In this document: piece by piece, positions 19,352 through 31,796 of the stretch
How the letters are laid out: each line of letters begins with the position of its first letter
Numbering within the stretch: position 1 is the first letter of the stretch
NCBI GenBank assembly: GCA_026708685.1
Contig: JAPOUL010000098.1
Location: 1 to 64,000 of the forward strand
Reading direction: 5' to 3'
Length of the DNA: 64,000 bases
Source of the DNA: Bacteroidota bacterium
Lineage (GTDB): Bacteria > Bacteroidota > Rhodothermia > Rhodothermales > Bin80
The notes under the pieces: model-generated
Told to the model about the DNA's origin: nothing
Seen by the model: only the letters and a program-made list of their open reading frames with translations
The model's database searches: none
Made by a program: the position numbers and the translations under genes

Positions 19352-21824
19352 TAGCGAGTAAAAGACGGCCCTGATAATGGAAGCCCCGATAAATGGGGTT
19401 ATCCATAAAATAAATCACCTCTCCCCGACCGATCGATTCCATTCCAATGATCAGAGATTCCATCAGTGGGGGCAGAGTTTTAGCCCCTGCAAATCCTGCA
19501 ATGGGGCGTCCTTCCTTGAGCATTCCAATATTCCATCCGTCTTTGAGCGGACCAAACGCTTGAGATCCCACCTTCAAAGTAAAATAATAAGATGAATACC
19601 CGAAGGCAAGTGGATGAGTCGTGTCTAACTGAACCTGAAAAAAAGCACCCGGAATCTCTTTTGAAAGTGCATGCCGATTCCGCTCAGAATACGGAATCAT
19701 GTGGGCCTCCAGTGAATCAGTCGATTCCTCGTCATCAGACTTAAGGTTGATGCTGAACCCCTCGTCCTTGGCGAGAAAACTGACGGCCCGTTCCAGAGCA
19801 ATCAACCGGCCTCCTTTTGTAATCCAATCCCTAAGGTCTTCCATCACTTTCTTCGTCAGTACATCCCGGTACTGCCCCGAAGGCAGAAGAATCACATCAT
19901 ATCGAGAAAGACGTAGATGGGCGATGTCATCGGTATGGATCAAAGTAACTGGATATTCCAGCTGCTCATCAAAGAAATGCCATAGTTGGCCGAGTGCATT
20001 GGACGAAATGGATGGGCCAGCCAAAATGGCGATGCGTGGAGGTTGAATGTAGGTGACATCAGATGATCCAAAGTCAACCCCTTCGGTGACAAGCGTGGTG
20101 GTCACACCATCAACCAGCTGATGGGAATCAAGGGCAGTCTGAATGATGAGAGAATCAAAGGACTCTCCCTGTTGAGCACGGGTCATGATCAGAGAACCCT
20201 CGGTATAGGTTTGATCATGGATCTTAAATGGAACTTCAGCATAGCGGACGCGGATATCCGATTGCAGGAGTTGAGCCAGAAACTTGGCATCTTCAAAACT
20301 TTTCCACTCAGCAATATAGGCAACGGGGTTGGATGGATGGTCTGGTGTTTCCTTGACAGGTTTGTCTGTCCCCCAATGAATGTCCTGATCTAATGCATAG
20401 GCCTCAACTCCATAGACATAAGGAAGTGCCCAAGCGGTAATATCATATGTCAAAGTATCTTCTAACACAGGTTGTGGTTCAAACAGAACAGCGGCAAGGA
20501 CTCCTTTGGGTTGTGCGGCGGGAATGATCAGATCCCCTGATTCAATATTGACCCTCTGTTGCTGCCCACTTTGGTAGGAAAAACCAGATTCTGAAGATTG
20601 ATCCAGAGCATATCCATACATGATTCCCTGCATATCCAAATGCTCAGAAAGAGTTCGAACCTGATCCTCCTGACCTCGATGTCGAACAACATACATTGCA
20701 TGTTGCCCCGTAGGTCTTGCTGCTGAATCTATGAAGTATTGCATAAACTCACCAATAATACGCTGACGTGCTTTGACGGCAACTTCTATGGTAGACAGAG
20801 TGGTCGTGTAATGATGTTCAATACGGTCACTCAGCGTCAACGTATCTCCTTCCTCGGTGATAATTCCCAGTCCAGCCTGACCAGAACCCGCCTGCTCGTA
20901 GGTCATTCCAATCGCCCCATTGAAGGTGGGCCATGTATCTCCATAGCCTGGGTAAAAGAGATCAAACACCTGTTGAGTGAAAAATAACCACCCCTGGGCA
21001 TCAAAGTACTTGGCATGGTTCGTGCCTATCAGACCCTGAAGTTCGCGTTGCCAAGGTGTAATGTACGCATGGAATGGTGCGGCTGCTGGAGGAAAGAAAT
21101 AAGGGCTGTTAACACTTTGCTCATGAAAATCGACATGAATATGAGGCATCCATCGATTGTAATGGACTAATCTCTGACGCGTTTCGGCTTGCGTTCCCCA
21201 TGCCCAGTCTCGATTGAGATCAAAATAGTAGTGATTGGTACGTCCCCCTGGCCAGGGTTCCGAGTGCTCACGAGCTTCTTCCAATACATTGGCATGGGAG
21301 CCACGCGTCTGGCGATAGAAGTGAACATAGCGTTCGCGTCCATCAGGGTTTAGGCATGGGTCAAGAATGACTATGGTGCTATCAAGCCAGTTTGCAATCT
21401 TCGGGGTTTCAGCGGAGGCTAAGGTGTGGAGAACTTTTAATGCTGTTTCGGTGCCCACAGACTCATTTCCGTGGACATTGTAACTCAACCACACAATCAC
21501 GGGAGCGTGCTCAGAAGGGCTACCATCCAGTAAACCAGCACGCTGTAGATTAGACATGCGGATTTCTTCAAGTCTGGAAAGGTTATCAACAGAAGAAACA
21601 ATGAGGTACTGTAGTGAACGATCTTCATAGGAACGACCATATTCTACATGAATCACATTCTCCGACGTAGCGGCCACATGATGTATATAATCATTTACGC
21701 GGTGGTAGGGAGTGAATTCTTGACCTAGCCGATAGCCAAGAAATTCAGACGGACTTTGAAGTTGTGCATTCGCTGTCAATGTCTGCAGAAAGAGGCATAA
21801 CAGGCACAGCAAAAGTCTATTCAT
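19326..21824 (-). CDS. M14 family zinc carboxypeptidase, secreted
   Basis: The start at 21824 (MNRLLLCLLCLFLQTLTANA) gives a clean signal peptide and an 832-residue protein; it overlaps the recJ stop by eight bases, and an ATG at 21833 is also possible. The catalytic domain (about 25-330) carries the M14 zinc site HGNE (about residues 118-121) and the second zinc histidine region with HIHVDFHEQ. CLNPDGRERY matches the substrate-binding part of the family. A long C-terminal region (about 400-830) resembles the glutamine-amidotransferase-like domain seen in Bacteroidota M14 proteins (VILLPSGQY, then a lid region with GRLIALE). Role: extracellular or periplasmic peptide degradation. Confidence 0.9.
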   Translation of the reverse strand: MNRLLLCLLCLFLQTLTANAQLQSPSEFLGYRLGQEFTPYHRVNDYIHHVAATSENVIHVEYGRSYEDRSLQYLIVSSVDNLSRLEEIRMSNLQRAGLLDGSPSEHAPVIVWLSYNVHGNESVGTETALKVLHTLASAETPKIANWLDSTIVILDPCLNPDGRERYVHFYRQTRGSHANVLEEAREHSEPWPGGRTNHYYFDLNRDWAWGTQAETRQRLVHYNRWMPHIHVDFHEQSVNSPYFFPPAAAPFHAYITPWQRELQGLIGTNHAKYFDAQGWLFFTQQVFDLFYPGYGDTWPTFNGAIGMTYEQAGSGQAGLGIITEEGDTLTLSDRIEHHYTTTLSTIEVAVKARQRIIGEFMQYFIDSAARPTGQHAMYVVRHRGQEDQVRTLSEHLDMQGIMYGYALDQSSESGFSYQSGQQQRVNIESGDLIIPAAQPKGVLAAVLFEPQPVLEDTLTYDITAWALPYVYGVEAYALDQDIHWGTDKPVKETPDHPSNPVAYIAEWKSFEDAKFLAQLLQSDIRVRYAEVPFKIHDQTYTEGSLIMTRAQQGESFDSLIIQTALDSHQLVDGVTTTLVTEGVDFGSSDVTYIQPPRIAILAGPSISSNALGQLWHFFDEQLEYPVTLIHTDDIAHLRLSRYDVILLPSGQYRDVLTKKVMEDLRDWITKGGRLIALERAVSFLAKDEGFSINLKSDDEESTDSLEAHMIPYSERNRHALSKEIPGAFFQVQLDTTHPLAFGYSSYYFTLKVGSQAFGPLKDGWNIGMLKEGRPIAGFAGAKTLPPLMESLIIGMESIGRGEVIYFMDNPIYRGFHYQGRLLLANAIFLAGQ

Positions 21825-23556
21825 AATGTTCATGCGGACGAAGTGCAGTAAAGCGAAGTTGAGTTGAGACGGTTCCATTCCACCAATTTTCTTCAACATG
21901 ACAGAGAATGTCAATTCTCGTGTGTTTCACACGAGCTTCCTCAGCCGTACGATGATGGTGCCCCATACCAAAACCAATGGCGACCATTTTTGTGGAGGAT
22001 TCGGGATCCTGTACAGTCAATCGGAGGTGTCGCCCAGCAGTGAGCAATTGTACGGAGAGAGGATATAGGTTTTCAATGAGAAACAGGGGTGCTTCATTCG
22101 CTTTGCCAAAGGGCTGACATCGGTCAAGGATCCGTTCAAACTTTCCCGAGATGTCTGTTAAGTGTACCTGAGCATCGTATTCCAGATTTGTTGAGACATT
22201 GCGGGCATGTGACTGTTTTTGAACCTCTACATCAAGTTGATCTCTAAGCTGGGGGAGATCATCTTTTTTCAGGGTCAGCCCAGCGGCCTTGGCGTGCCCC
22301 CCGAACCGAATCAGTAGATCCTGACATGCGTTGAGAGCATTGAGGATGTGAATATCTCCCGATGTACGTACACTGCCAAAAACTTCCGATCCATCAGAGT
22401 TCGGAACATCCGTGAGAATGACGGCTGGAATCTGGAATTCCTCAACCATTCTTGCTGCTGCCATCCCCAGAATTCCTGGATGCCAGTCGGAGTGATAGAG
22501 TACAAGAGCGTTGATCAGACGACCTGCAAGTTGTGTCCTTGCAAGCTTACTTGCAACGGGGACCAGTTTTGCTGTATGTGACTTGCGCGACTGATTGAGT
22601 AGATCAAGGCGTTTGGCAAGGGGTTCCGCTTCGGATTTGGTTTGTGCCATAAGAAGATCCACGGCTTCACTTGCATGTGCGAGTCGTCCAGCAGCATTGA
22701 GACGGGGCCCAAGTTGCATGGCGATATCGGATGAACTCAATCGATGCTGATTGCATTTTGATATCGCCACTAGGCTTTTCAGTGCTGGATGAGTGGAAGA
22801 ACGTAGTACTTTCAGCCCTTCCTGTGCTAAGATCCGATTTTCGCCAACTAGGGGCATAATGTCGCAAATTGTAGAGATAGCCACCAGATCCAAATACTGA
22901 TCTGCCAGTTCAGGAGGCTGCCCCAACTTCTCAAGGGTCACTTGAATCATCTTGTACGCTAGGGCACATGCAGAAATATCTTTGACAGGATACGAACAAC
23001 GGGATTGATTGGGGTTGACATGAGCGTGACAAACAGGTTGTTTGTCATCATTTTGGTGATGGTCACAGATGATGAGATCTATTCCTGCATCTCGTATGAG
23101 GTCCGCGGTTTCCTCATCATTGGTACCACAATCGACAACGATAATCAATGTGCAGTGATGCGATTGAGCGGTCTCTACTGCACTTGCATGAAATCCATGA
23201 TTCTCGTTTTGCCGGTGAGGAATATAGAATTCGGTATCCAGTTGATGAGACTGTAAAAATTTAAGAATCAATGCAGTGGAAGTAACGCCATCGGCATCAA
23301 AGTCGCCGTAAACCAGCACACGCTCCTTTGAAGTAATAGCATCAGCAATTCGCTGGCCTGCCAACTCTGTATCTGCCAATCCCTTCGGGTCATGGAGATT
23401 GTCCTTCGTTGAGCGAAAATAATTTCGGGCACTATCATAGTTATCAATCCCCCGAAGGACCAAGAAGCGGGCTAATGACATCGGTAGCGAGTTCAACTCG
23501 CTACTGAGAGTAGCAACAATGGCTGCGTTTTGAAGTGGACGCTCTATCCATCCCAT
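21817..23556 (-). CDS. recJ: Single-stranded-DNA-specific exonuclease RecJ
   Basis: RecJ degrades single-stranded DNA 5' to 3' in recombination, mismatch and base-excision repair. The 579-residue protein has the DHH-superfamily metal motifs: D85, D87 and D89 in YGDFDADG, D142 in VDCGT, and DHH at 165-167. LGPRLNAAGRLAHA and the DHHA1-domain GGHAKAAGLTL motif (about 425) are present. A C-terminal OB-like region follows. Length is normal. It is the first gene of a minus-strand run and its stop overlaps the start of the peptidase gene. Confidence 0.95.
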   Translation of the reverse strand: MGWIERPLQNAAIVATLSSELNSLPMSLARFLVLRGIDNYDSARNYFRSTKDNLHDPKGLADTELAGQRIADAITSKERVLVYGDFDADGVTSTALILKFLQSHQLDTEFYIPHRQNENHGFHASAVETAQSHHCTLIIVVDCGTNDEETADLIRDAGIDLIICDHHQNDDKQPVCHAHVNPNQSRCSYPVKDISACALAYKMIQVTLEKLGQPPELADQYLDLVAISTICDIMPLVGENRILAQEGLKVLRSSTHPALKSLVAISKCNQHRLSSSDIAMQLGPRLNAAGRLAHASEAVDLLMAQTKSEAEPLAKRLDLLNQSRKSHTAKLVPVASKLARTQLAGRLINALVLYHSDWHPGILGMAAARMVEEFQIPAVILTDVPNSDGSEVFGSVRTSGDIHILNALNACQDLLIRFGGHAKAAGLTLKKDDLPQLRDQLDVEVQKQSHARNVSTNLEYDAQVHLTDISGKFERILDRCQPFGKANEAPLFLIENLYPLSVQLLTAGRHLRLTVQDPESSTKMVAIGFGMGHHHRTAEEARVKHTRIDILCHVEENWWNGTVSTQLRFTALRPHEHYE

Positions 23557-23965
23557 GAATACACCTTAGTCAAAGAACTTAAATATACAAATGATTGATG
23601 GGTTATTAATTCAAATGGCGGTCACCAAGGTCCAAGTCATTACAGACATGGGATTGACATCAAGCAGGTGGATCACATGTTGGAAAAAAAGCATCATGAA
23701 ATGCACTTGACATTTGTGCAAATGGAGTCGTTCAATGCATTCTTCATGGAAGTCATCGTGCCGACTCAATGATGGATCATTTCTTTTCAAACATTTTCAT
23801 TGTTCTTTCGTTCTATCCGTCGTGAGTTTAATGTAAGATGAAGTTATTGATGTTCAAACTCATACATAACTATGGAAAAATCATGATGATATGGAGTTCA
23901 TGCGACATACTGCTGGCGATTTTCGTGGATTTCTCACCGGTTTCCACATTCACTTCTGAATTAAT
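23557..23965. other. Divergent intergenic region, recJ / GHKL gene
   Basis: This 409-base A/T-rich gap must contain both promoters. I found no ORF, RNA gene or strong inverted repeat in it. Confidence 0.45.
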
Positions 23966-25960
23966 ATGACCGAAAGTATACATTCAGACAATCTGGTCAA
24001 CCCTTCCCATAAGACATTACTTCTTGAATTTCCCGGAAGAGTCATTGAACATCTTGGAATCCAAATGTACCAAAGTCCAGTGAATGCAATAGCTGAATTG
24101 GTCGCAAATGCATGGGATGCAGATGCCACGACGGTTGATATTGAATTGCCTCAAGCGTCAACCGATCCCGAAGCTGTTTTTCAGATCCTTGATAACGGAA
24201 TCGGGATGAAATTTGATGACTGTCAAGATTTTTTCTTAGCAGTGGGGTGCAATCGCAGGGAAGAAGAATCTTATAAAAAGTCTCAGCTTGGTCGATCTGT
24301 TCTTGGTCGTAAAGGTATTGGAAAATTTGCAGGATTTGGAGTTGCCAGAGTTATGACGGTCAGAACAATAAGTAAAGAGACTGGAGAGCGTACGGTATTT
24401 AGTCTTGATCTTGATGTTTTGAGTGCTCAGAATGCTTCTACCATAGATCGTAAAGAGATTCGTGTTCTGGAGTATGATCCCCCAGAGTTGGGACGACGCT
24501 CTCAGCATGGAACGGTGATCACATTATCGAAACTTCGAATCCATAGGGCTCCTTCCGAGGAGCAGTTCCGTCAAAGTATGGCCCGCAGATTTCTGCTCCA
24601 TGAGGAACAGGCAGATTTTACGATTTCCGTTCAGGGTGAACCACTTCCACAATCATTTGATGTTGCTGGCTTTGAGTATCAATTCCCCTTGGATCTCCCT
24701 AAACTCCAGAATGGAATCGTGATCAATACCGATGGATGGGGCATCGAGACTGTTGAAGGTCATGAGATTAGATGGAGATTTTTGTTCCAAAAAGAAACCA
24801 TTGAAGAGGAGGAGCTGAGAGGGGTTGCTGTTTTCGCAAGAGGCAAGCTGGCACAAATGCCTTTTTTTTTCAATCTCACACATGGACTCACTGGACGCCA
24901 TGGAACTGAATATCTTGCAGGACAGGTCGTTGCTGACTTCATTGATCAACTTCCATCAGATCTCATTTCAACTGAACGACAGCGGATTAACTGGGACAGA
25001 GAAGAAACGGCTCCTCTTCTTGACTGGGCCCAAGGTCGTCTTAAGCAGGTATTAAGAATTTGGGCAGAACTTAGAGCAGAAGAGAAAAGAAAACGCTTAG
25101 AAGAACGACTTGTAGGATTTGCAACTCGGTTAAATCGCTTGCAAAAGCATGAACGCAAAACTGTAGAGCAAGCACTCATCGCTTTAGGAAAGGTACCTAC
25201 TCTTTCCGAACAACAGTATGACGAATTAGGACAAGCCATTCTTACTGCCTGGGAGCATGGAAGACTCAAGGGGTTAATTGCCGAAATTGCCGAGGCAGAG
25301 GATTTAAATGAATCCACATTGTTGGATGTGCTAATGGAAGCACGAATTCTTACAGCATTGCAGACAGTAGAGGTAGTCCGTACAAAATTGGAGGCCATTC
25401 AAAATCTCAGATTAAGAATTGAGAAAAAAGATTTGGAGAATTCCATTCGCGATTTTATTGCACAAAATCCTTGGTTAATCTCCCCAGAATGGGAAACATT
25501 TAAGAAAGAGACGAGCCTTCAAAGAGTTACAGGACAAGCAGCAGGCACCTCAAAATTACTCGCCAATACTTATAGAGGGAGAGTAGACCTGACCATGTCC
25601 AGCGGCCGCCATCTTCTTGTCATTGAATTTGTACGACCCGGACAGACCGTTGACTGGGACCACCTTTCACGCTTTGAGAGATATGTCTTGACGATTAGAT
25701 CTGCCATCATGACATCAACTGAAGCAGTCTTTCGGAGCGTTACAGGGTACATCATCGCCGATCATCTGGATAAGAATTCTGATTCTGTTGCCAAGATTCA
25801 GTTGTTAGCTAAAGACGACATGTATGCGTTGGACTGGCATGCACTTCTTGAAAAGGCCGAAGCAGGTTGGAGTGATTTTCTAAATATTCTTGAAGAGCGG
25901 GGAAGTGGGGATTTTAGAATGGAAGAGCACTTTGTTGAGGCTCGTCTGAATGGATCATAA
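23966..25960 (+). CDS. GHKL (MORC-like) ATPase fused to a Shedu/PD-(D/E)XK-like domain
   Basis: The 664-residue protein starts with a complete GHKL ATP-binding fold. The N-box is ELVANAWDA (E44, N48), the G1 box DNGIGM (77-82), the G2 box GRKGIGKFAGFG (114-125), and HGTVITL (about 176-182) follows. The ATPase part with its transducer-like region extends to about 345, ending in the conserved QRINW segment. Helical linkers follow. The C-terminal part (about 490-640) begins FIAQNPWLISPEW, as in DUF4263/Shedu-type nucleases. It has D541 and E554 in VDL...VIEFVRPG, spaced like a PD-(D/E)XK core, but the usual lysine is valine (V556). Prokaryotic GHKL-nuclease combinations are associated with anti-phage defence; that role is inferred here. 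It stands alone between long non-coding gaps and contains a T9 run at 24862-24870. Confidence 0.85.
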   Translation: MTESIHSDNLVNPSHKTLLLEFPGRVIEHLGIQMYQSPVNAIAELVANAWDADATTVDIELPQASTDPEAVFQILDNGIGMKFDDCQDFFLAVGCNRREEESYKKSQLGRSVLGRKGIGKFAGFGVARVMTVRTISKETGERTVFSLDLDVLSAQNASTIDRKEIRVLEYDPPELGRRSQHGTVITLSKLRIHRAPSEEQFRQSMARRFLLHEEQADFTISVQGEPLPQSFDVAGFEYQFPLDLPKLQNGIVINTDGWGIETVEGHEIRWRFLFQKETIEEEELRGVAVFARGKLAQMPFFFNLTHGLTGRHGTEYLAGQVVADFIDQLPSDLISTERQRINWDREETAPLLDWAQGRLKQVLRIWAELRAEEKRKRLEERLVGFATRLNRLQKHERKTVEQALIALGKVPTLSEQQYDELGQAILTAWEHGRLKGLIAEIAEAEDLNESTLLDVLMEARILTALQTVEVVRTKLEAIQNLRLRIEKKDLENSIRDFIAQNPWLISPEWETFKKETSLQRVTGQAAGTSKLLANTYRGRVDLTMSSGRHLLVIEFVRPGQTVDWDHLSRFERYVLTIRSAIMTSTEAVFRSVTGYIIADHLDKNSDSVAKIQLLAKDDMYALDWHALLEKAEAGWSDFLNILEERGSGDFRMEEHFVEARLNGS

Positions 25961-27126
25961 CAACTGAAGAAGCAACCTCGTGATTAATCTTGAATCATCA
26001 TACCTATGTAGCAATTGAATGAATTGGACAAGATAGACATTCTCACCGTAAGAACTCATAAAAACGCGAAATACTTCTCAAACTTGACAACCAACCTTTT
26101 TCTGAGAAATTCCACTGGCTTACGCCTAATCGTTGAATTTAGAGCCGCGTAGAATCTTGTTTTATCTATTGGACTAAGCCCGTAAAGAGACCGGTTCAAC
26201 TGATCCATTTGAATCGTGCATGAAATTGGTAATGTACTCAAAAGCATCCTCTGAAAAGAAATAAGGATAAAAGTTTGTAGCTGATTTGTAAAAACATTTT
26301 GAGTGCGTTCCATTCTTAAATTGTTTGCGATGAAAGGTTTCGCTTTGATATAAAATGATTGAGTCCACATATGTGATGAATATTCTGAAGAATTTTGATC
26401 ATCGTGGATAGAAATATTTCTGGTATCCCGGAATCCGAATGTTTTCTCGGAAGCATGAGTTCAAATCTCCTATCGTTACCAAGAAAATCAAGTGATCACT
26501 CAACCAATAGCGATTCATTCGTACGGGTGTTCATCAAGATGGGGGGCCAGTGTAAGATGGCAAGCGGGACACCGAAGGCCGTAAGGCTCTGCCTAAACCA
26601 GCTTATTGTATCATCCAGCTCTATCTATTGGGTAAAGACAAACCTTAACTCTGAATCTCATTTGGTTCAGGATGAGAACCTAATTGCATGGGCATACGCC
26701 TGACTACTCTTCATTGATCTCTGCATCGCCATTCAGTATTGATTTTTTCAGATGATTGCTTCGAAAACCCCATTGGTTCAGTGCAGTTTCGAGTTTTATT
26801 TCAATCCCATGAGTCTGCTCATGTACCATATGGATAATCTTAGAAGCATCGTTGTATAAGGTACATTCTATTGTTCTTCATTTGGTTGGATACCAAAATT
26901 CTGCGGAAAAATTCAATGATCACCACCATCATTTTCAGATCATAGTACATGCAATATTTGATGAGTTGCCCCTTTCATTCAGCCTTATCCTCGGTCCTTT
27001 CGTGGTGTATTGATCAACACCACTGACATGGAATGCTATAGACATACGTGCGAAGTAGCTACAATTCTTTTCAAGATTGCTATCAAGTAAGTCAAATCAT
27101 CCGTGACAGGATTGCAGAACACATAG
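25961..27126. other. Long gene-poor region with possible gene remnant
   Basis: This stretch of about 1.17 kb has no confident gene. On the minus strand a frame at 26174-26368 (GTG start) reads like a protein fragment (KNGTHSKCFYKSATNFYPYFF), and a second overlapping frame runs to 26056. Neither has a recognised family, and an in-frame TGA lies 11 codons upstream of the GTG, so a decayed gene is possible. On the plus strand 26559-26593 can fold with GGCA/TGCC outside and GGCC-GTAA-GGCT inside, a GNRA-type loop. No transposase or tRNA is visible. Confidence 0.4.
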
Positions 27127-28374
27127 ATGAAAACAACTCTACTGGAAAAGAAAATCAAGCCTGAGATACTTCCCAATCCTGCAGTTGGAAATTCATTTTT
27201 TATTATTGCACCACTCTGGCTGACAGCATTTATCGTGAGTTGCCAGCTCTTTATCGTTGCCCCCCTATTACCGCTCATTGAGGATGAACTGCTCAACCCA
27301 GCCCAGCCCTCAGATTTTGCACTTGGATTTCTCGGGACAGCATACTCAATCCTGCTGTCTATCTCTACCCTAATCATTGGGCCGATTTCCGATCTAGTCG
27401 GGCGGCGAAAAATCTTGATTTGGGGTACAGCACTCATTTCTGTAACACTTTTACTGCACGGACTTGCTACGCACTACGAATCACTATTGATCGTGCGGGC
27501 ATGTACTGGAGTCGCAGCGGGGGTATATAGTGGAAGCATGGTTGCGTTTGTTGGAGACTACTTTCCGTATAATCGCCGCGGATGGGCAACTGGGTGGATC
27601 ATGACGGGGGTTGCCAGCGGATTGATTATTGGGACCCCTGGAGGAATTTTGTTGGCAGATACATTTGGATTTCAGTCTCCGTTTATGATCTTTGGCATCC
27701 TGATGGGATTCGCATGTTTAATGGCATGGAGGTTCATTCCAGAAACCAGAGTCATTTCTAGGGAAGAGTCATTCTCCCTGATCCGCACATTCAACACCTA
27801 TACCAAACTATTGAAGACTCCAAGACCTGTTACAGGTGCGTTCGTACACTGTCTGATCTTTATGAGTATTGGGTTTTTTATCTTCTTTTTTCCAAAATGG
27901 CTGGAGGAGGATCTAGGATTTACGATACAGCAGCTTGCATTGCTATTCGTGATTGGTGGGATCGGAATCGTCATAGGGACCACCTCTGGGGGAATGCTTT
28001 CCGATCGGTTCGGTCGTAAGCCAATTATTATTGGTTCGTCTTTGGCAATGGTGCTCGTCCTTCCTTGGATTGCCTACTGGGCTCAAGGGCTATGGAGTGT
28101 AACGGTATTGACGACCTTGGCATTGCTGTTTGGTGCCATGCGTACGGGGCCCATGATGGCATTGTTAACAGCGATCACAACGGATTCAAAGAGAGGTACA
28201 CTGATGGGGCTCGTGGTTGCTGCGGGTCAGTTTGGACTTGGTGTGTCCACGGCAACCTCAGGATGGGTTTATGAGCATTTGAGTTTTGAGTGGAACGTAA
28301 TAGCCAGTATCCTAGTGATCCTCGTGATGATGGGTGTCTTGTGGAAACTGCTACCTGAGCCTAAAGAAAATTGA
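27127..28374 (+). CDS. Major facilitator superfamily transporter
   Basis: The 415-residue protein has about twelve hydrophobic segments in two halves. The MFS motif A appears after TM2 (GPISDLVGRRKILI, about 89-102) and again in the second half (GGMLSDRFGRKPIII, about 287-301), which shows the internal duplication. A cytoplasmic loop separates TM6 and TM7 (about 195-235). It is a secondary transporter of a small molecule, most like drug/proton antiporters or sugar-type permeases; the substrate cannot be told. Its last 14 bases overlap the end of the convergent DUF3078 gene. Confidence 0.92.
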   Translation: MKTTLLEKKIKPEILPNPAVGNSFFIIAPLWLTAFIVSCQLFIVAPLLPLIEDELLNPAQPSDFALGFLGTAYSILLSISTLIIGPISDLVGRRKILIWGTALISVTLLLHGLATHYESLLIVRACTGVAAGVYSGSMVAFVGDYFPYNRRGWATGWIMTGVASGLIIGTPGGILLADTFGFQSPFMIFGILMGFACLMAWRFIPETRVISREESFSLIRTFNTYTKLLKTPRPVTGAFVHCLIFMSIGFFIFFFPKWLEEDLGFTIQQLALLFVIGGIGIVIGTTSGGMLSDRFGRKPIIIGSSLAMVLVLPWIAYWAQGLWSVTVLTTLALLFGAMRTGPMMALLTAITTDSKRGTLMGLVVAAGQFGLGVSTATSGWVYEHLSFEWNVIASILVILVMMGVLWKLLPEPKEN

Positions 28375-29236
28375 ATAAGAACCCGATAGCCATTGACTGC
28401 TTTCGTTGAACATACATGGATAGGTCGCGATCATAAAGTGCTGTATATTCTGCGTTGACCTGAAGCCATGAGTTCACCTTCATGGTCAGGAACGTCTCCC
28501 AGATGGAATCTGGGGATTGCTGATTGAATGCGAGAAAGAGCGTCAGTGTAGACTTAAGATGGACATTGGTAAAGATCATCCGATCAAAGTGAATATAACC
28601 AGAGGAACCGACCTGCCAACGCAAGATTTGATCTGGATCCACTTTGTAACGAGGTCGGAGATTCCGAACCGTGACAATGGTCTCTTTAGCGGCAATGCCT
28701 AACCCAAAATCCAACCAAGGATTTAAATGATAATGCAAACCGACGGTTTGAGTCCAGATCGCCGGAGAGAGAAATCCAGAAATTCGTACTCCATCTTGAG
28801 TCGGATCTTTTTCGTCGTATTGATAGCCATCGGCAAATTGAGTTCGGAAATCAAAGACAATTGCAGGATTCAATGCACCAAAAATGGAGATACCAGAGAA
28901 ATCTAAAGCATTCCTCAAATGAATGAGATCATCCGATTTACGCACACCAATTCCATCTTGCCTCACGACTCCAAATGCAAGTCGAATTGCATGATCTTGT
29001 TGATTCGCACCGGATTTTTTCAGTGCCTGGGCACTGATTCCGACACCAAGGGATAGAGAACTGATTCCTCCCTCGTACCATCTCCAAAATCCGACTTGTG
29101 AAAAGGAAGTAGTACCTTGGACACCAAGCGTCCATGAGGAATCCTGTTGCCCATAACAGGGAAAAGCGAATCCCAGTACAACGAAAAGTAATGTGAGCTT
29201 ATACACGATGATCAGGATCCCCAATGGAGAGCTCAA
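28361..29236 (-). CDS. DUF3078 family outer-membrane-type protein
   Basis: The 291-residue protein has an N-terminal signal peptide (hydrophobic core about 8-27, ending near CYGQ). Next comes the DUF3078-like opening WTLGVQGTTSFSQVGFWRWYEGG (about 35-57; in the family usually W..GG.F..NFSQ...NWAAGG). The rest alternates short amphipathic strands and ends in a C-terminal aromatic strand (GFLFNFL), as expected for a beta-barrel inserted by BAM. The biochemical role of the family is unknown. It converges with the MFS gene, with 14 bases of overlap, and the downstream atpDC pair lies on the same strand upstream of it. Confidence 0.8.
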   Translation of the reverse strand: MSSPLGILIIVYKLTLLFVVLGFAFPCYGQQDSSWTLGVQGTTSFSQVGFWRWYEGGISSLSLGVGISAQALKKSGANQQDHAIRLAFGVVRQDGIGVRKSDDLIHLRNALDFSGISIFGALNPAIVFDFRTQFADGYQYDEKDPTQDGVRISGFLSPAIWTQTVGLHYHLNPWLDFGLGIAAKETIVTVRNLRPRYKVDPDQILRWQVGSSGYIHFDRMIFTNVHLKSTLTLFLAFNQQSPDSIWETFLTMKVNSWLQVNAEYTALYDRDLSMYVQRKQSMAIGFLFNFL

Positions 29237-29333
29237 TAGATACAGCAGTCAACGCATGATGGAGCTAAGAGGGCATAGACCTCATCGGTAAATGATGCTC
29301 ATCAGCACTCTGAGTGAGGCATAATGATATCAT

Positions 29334-31715
<2,382 letters not shown>

Positions 31716-31796
31716 ATGATGGGCCAAAACGAACTCTATACAGGTAAAACTCCTATAAACCTTATATTTCGTAAGATAAACTTCATAAATGATCCA

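Noticed and set aside
26459-26480. GTTCAAATC-like sequence resembling a tRNA T-arm
   Set aside because: No acceptor stem, anticodon arm or D-arm can be built around it.
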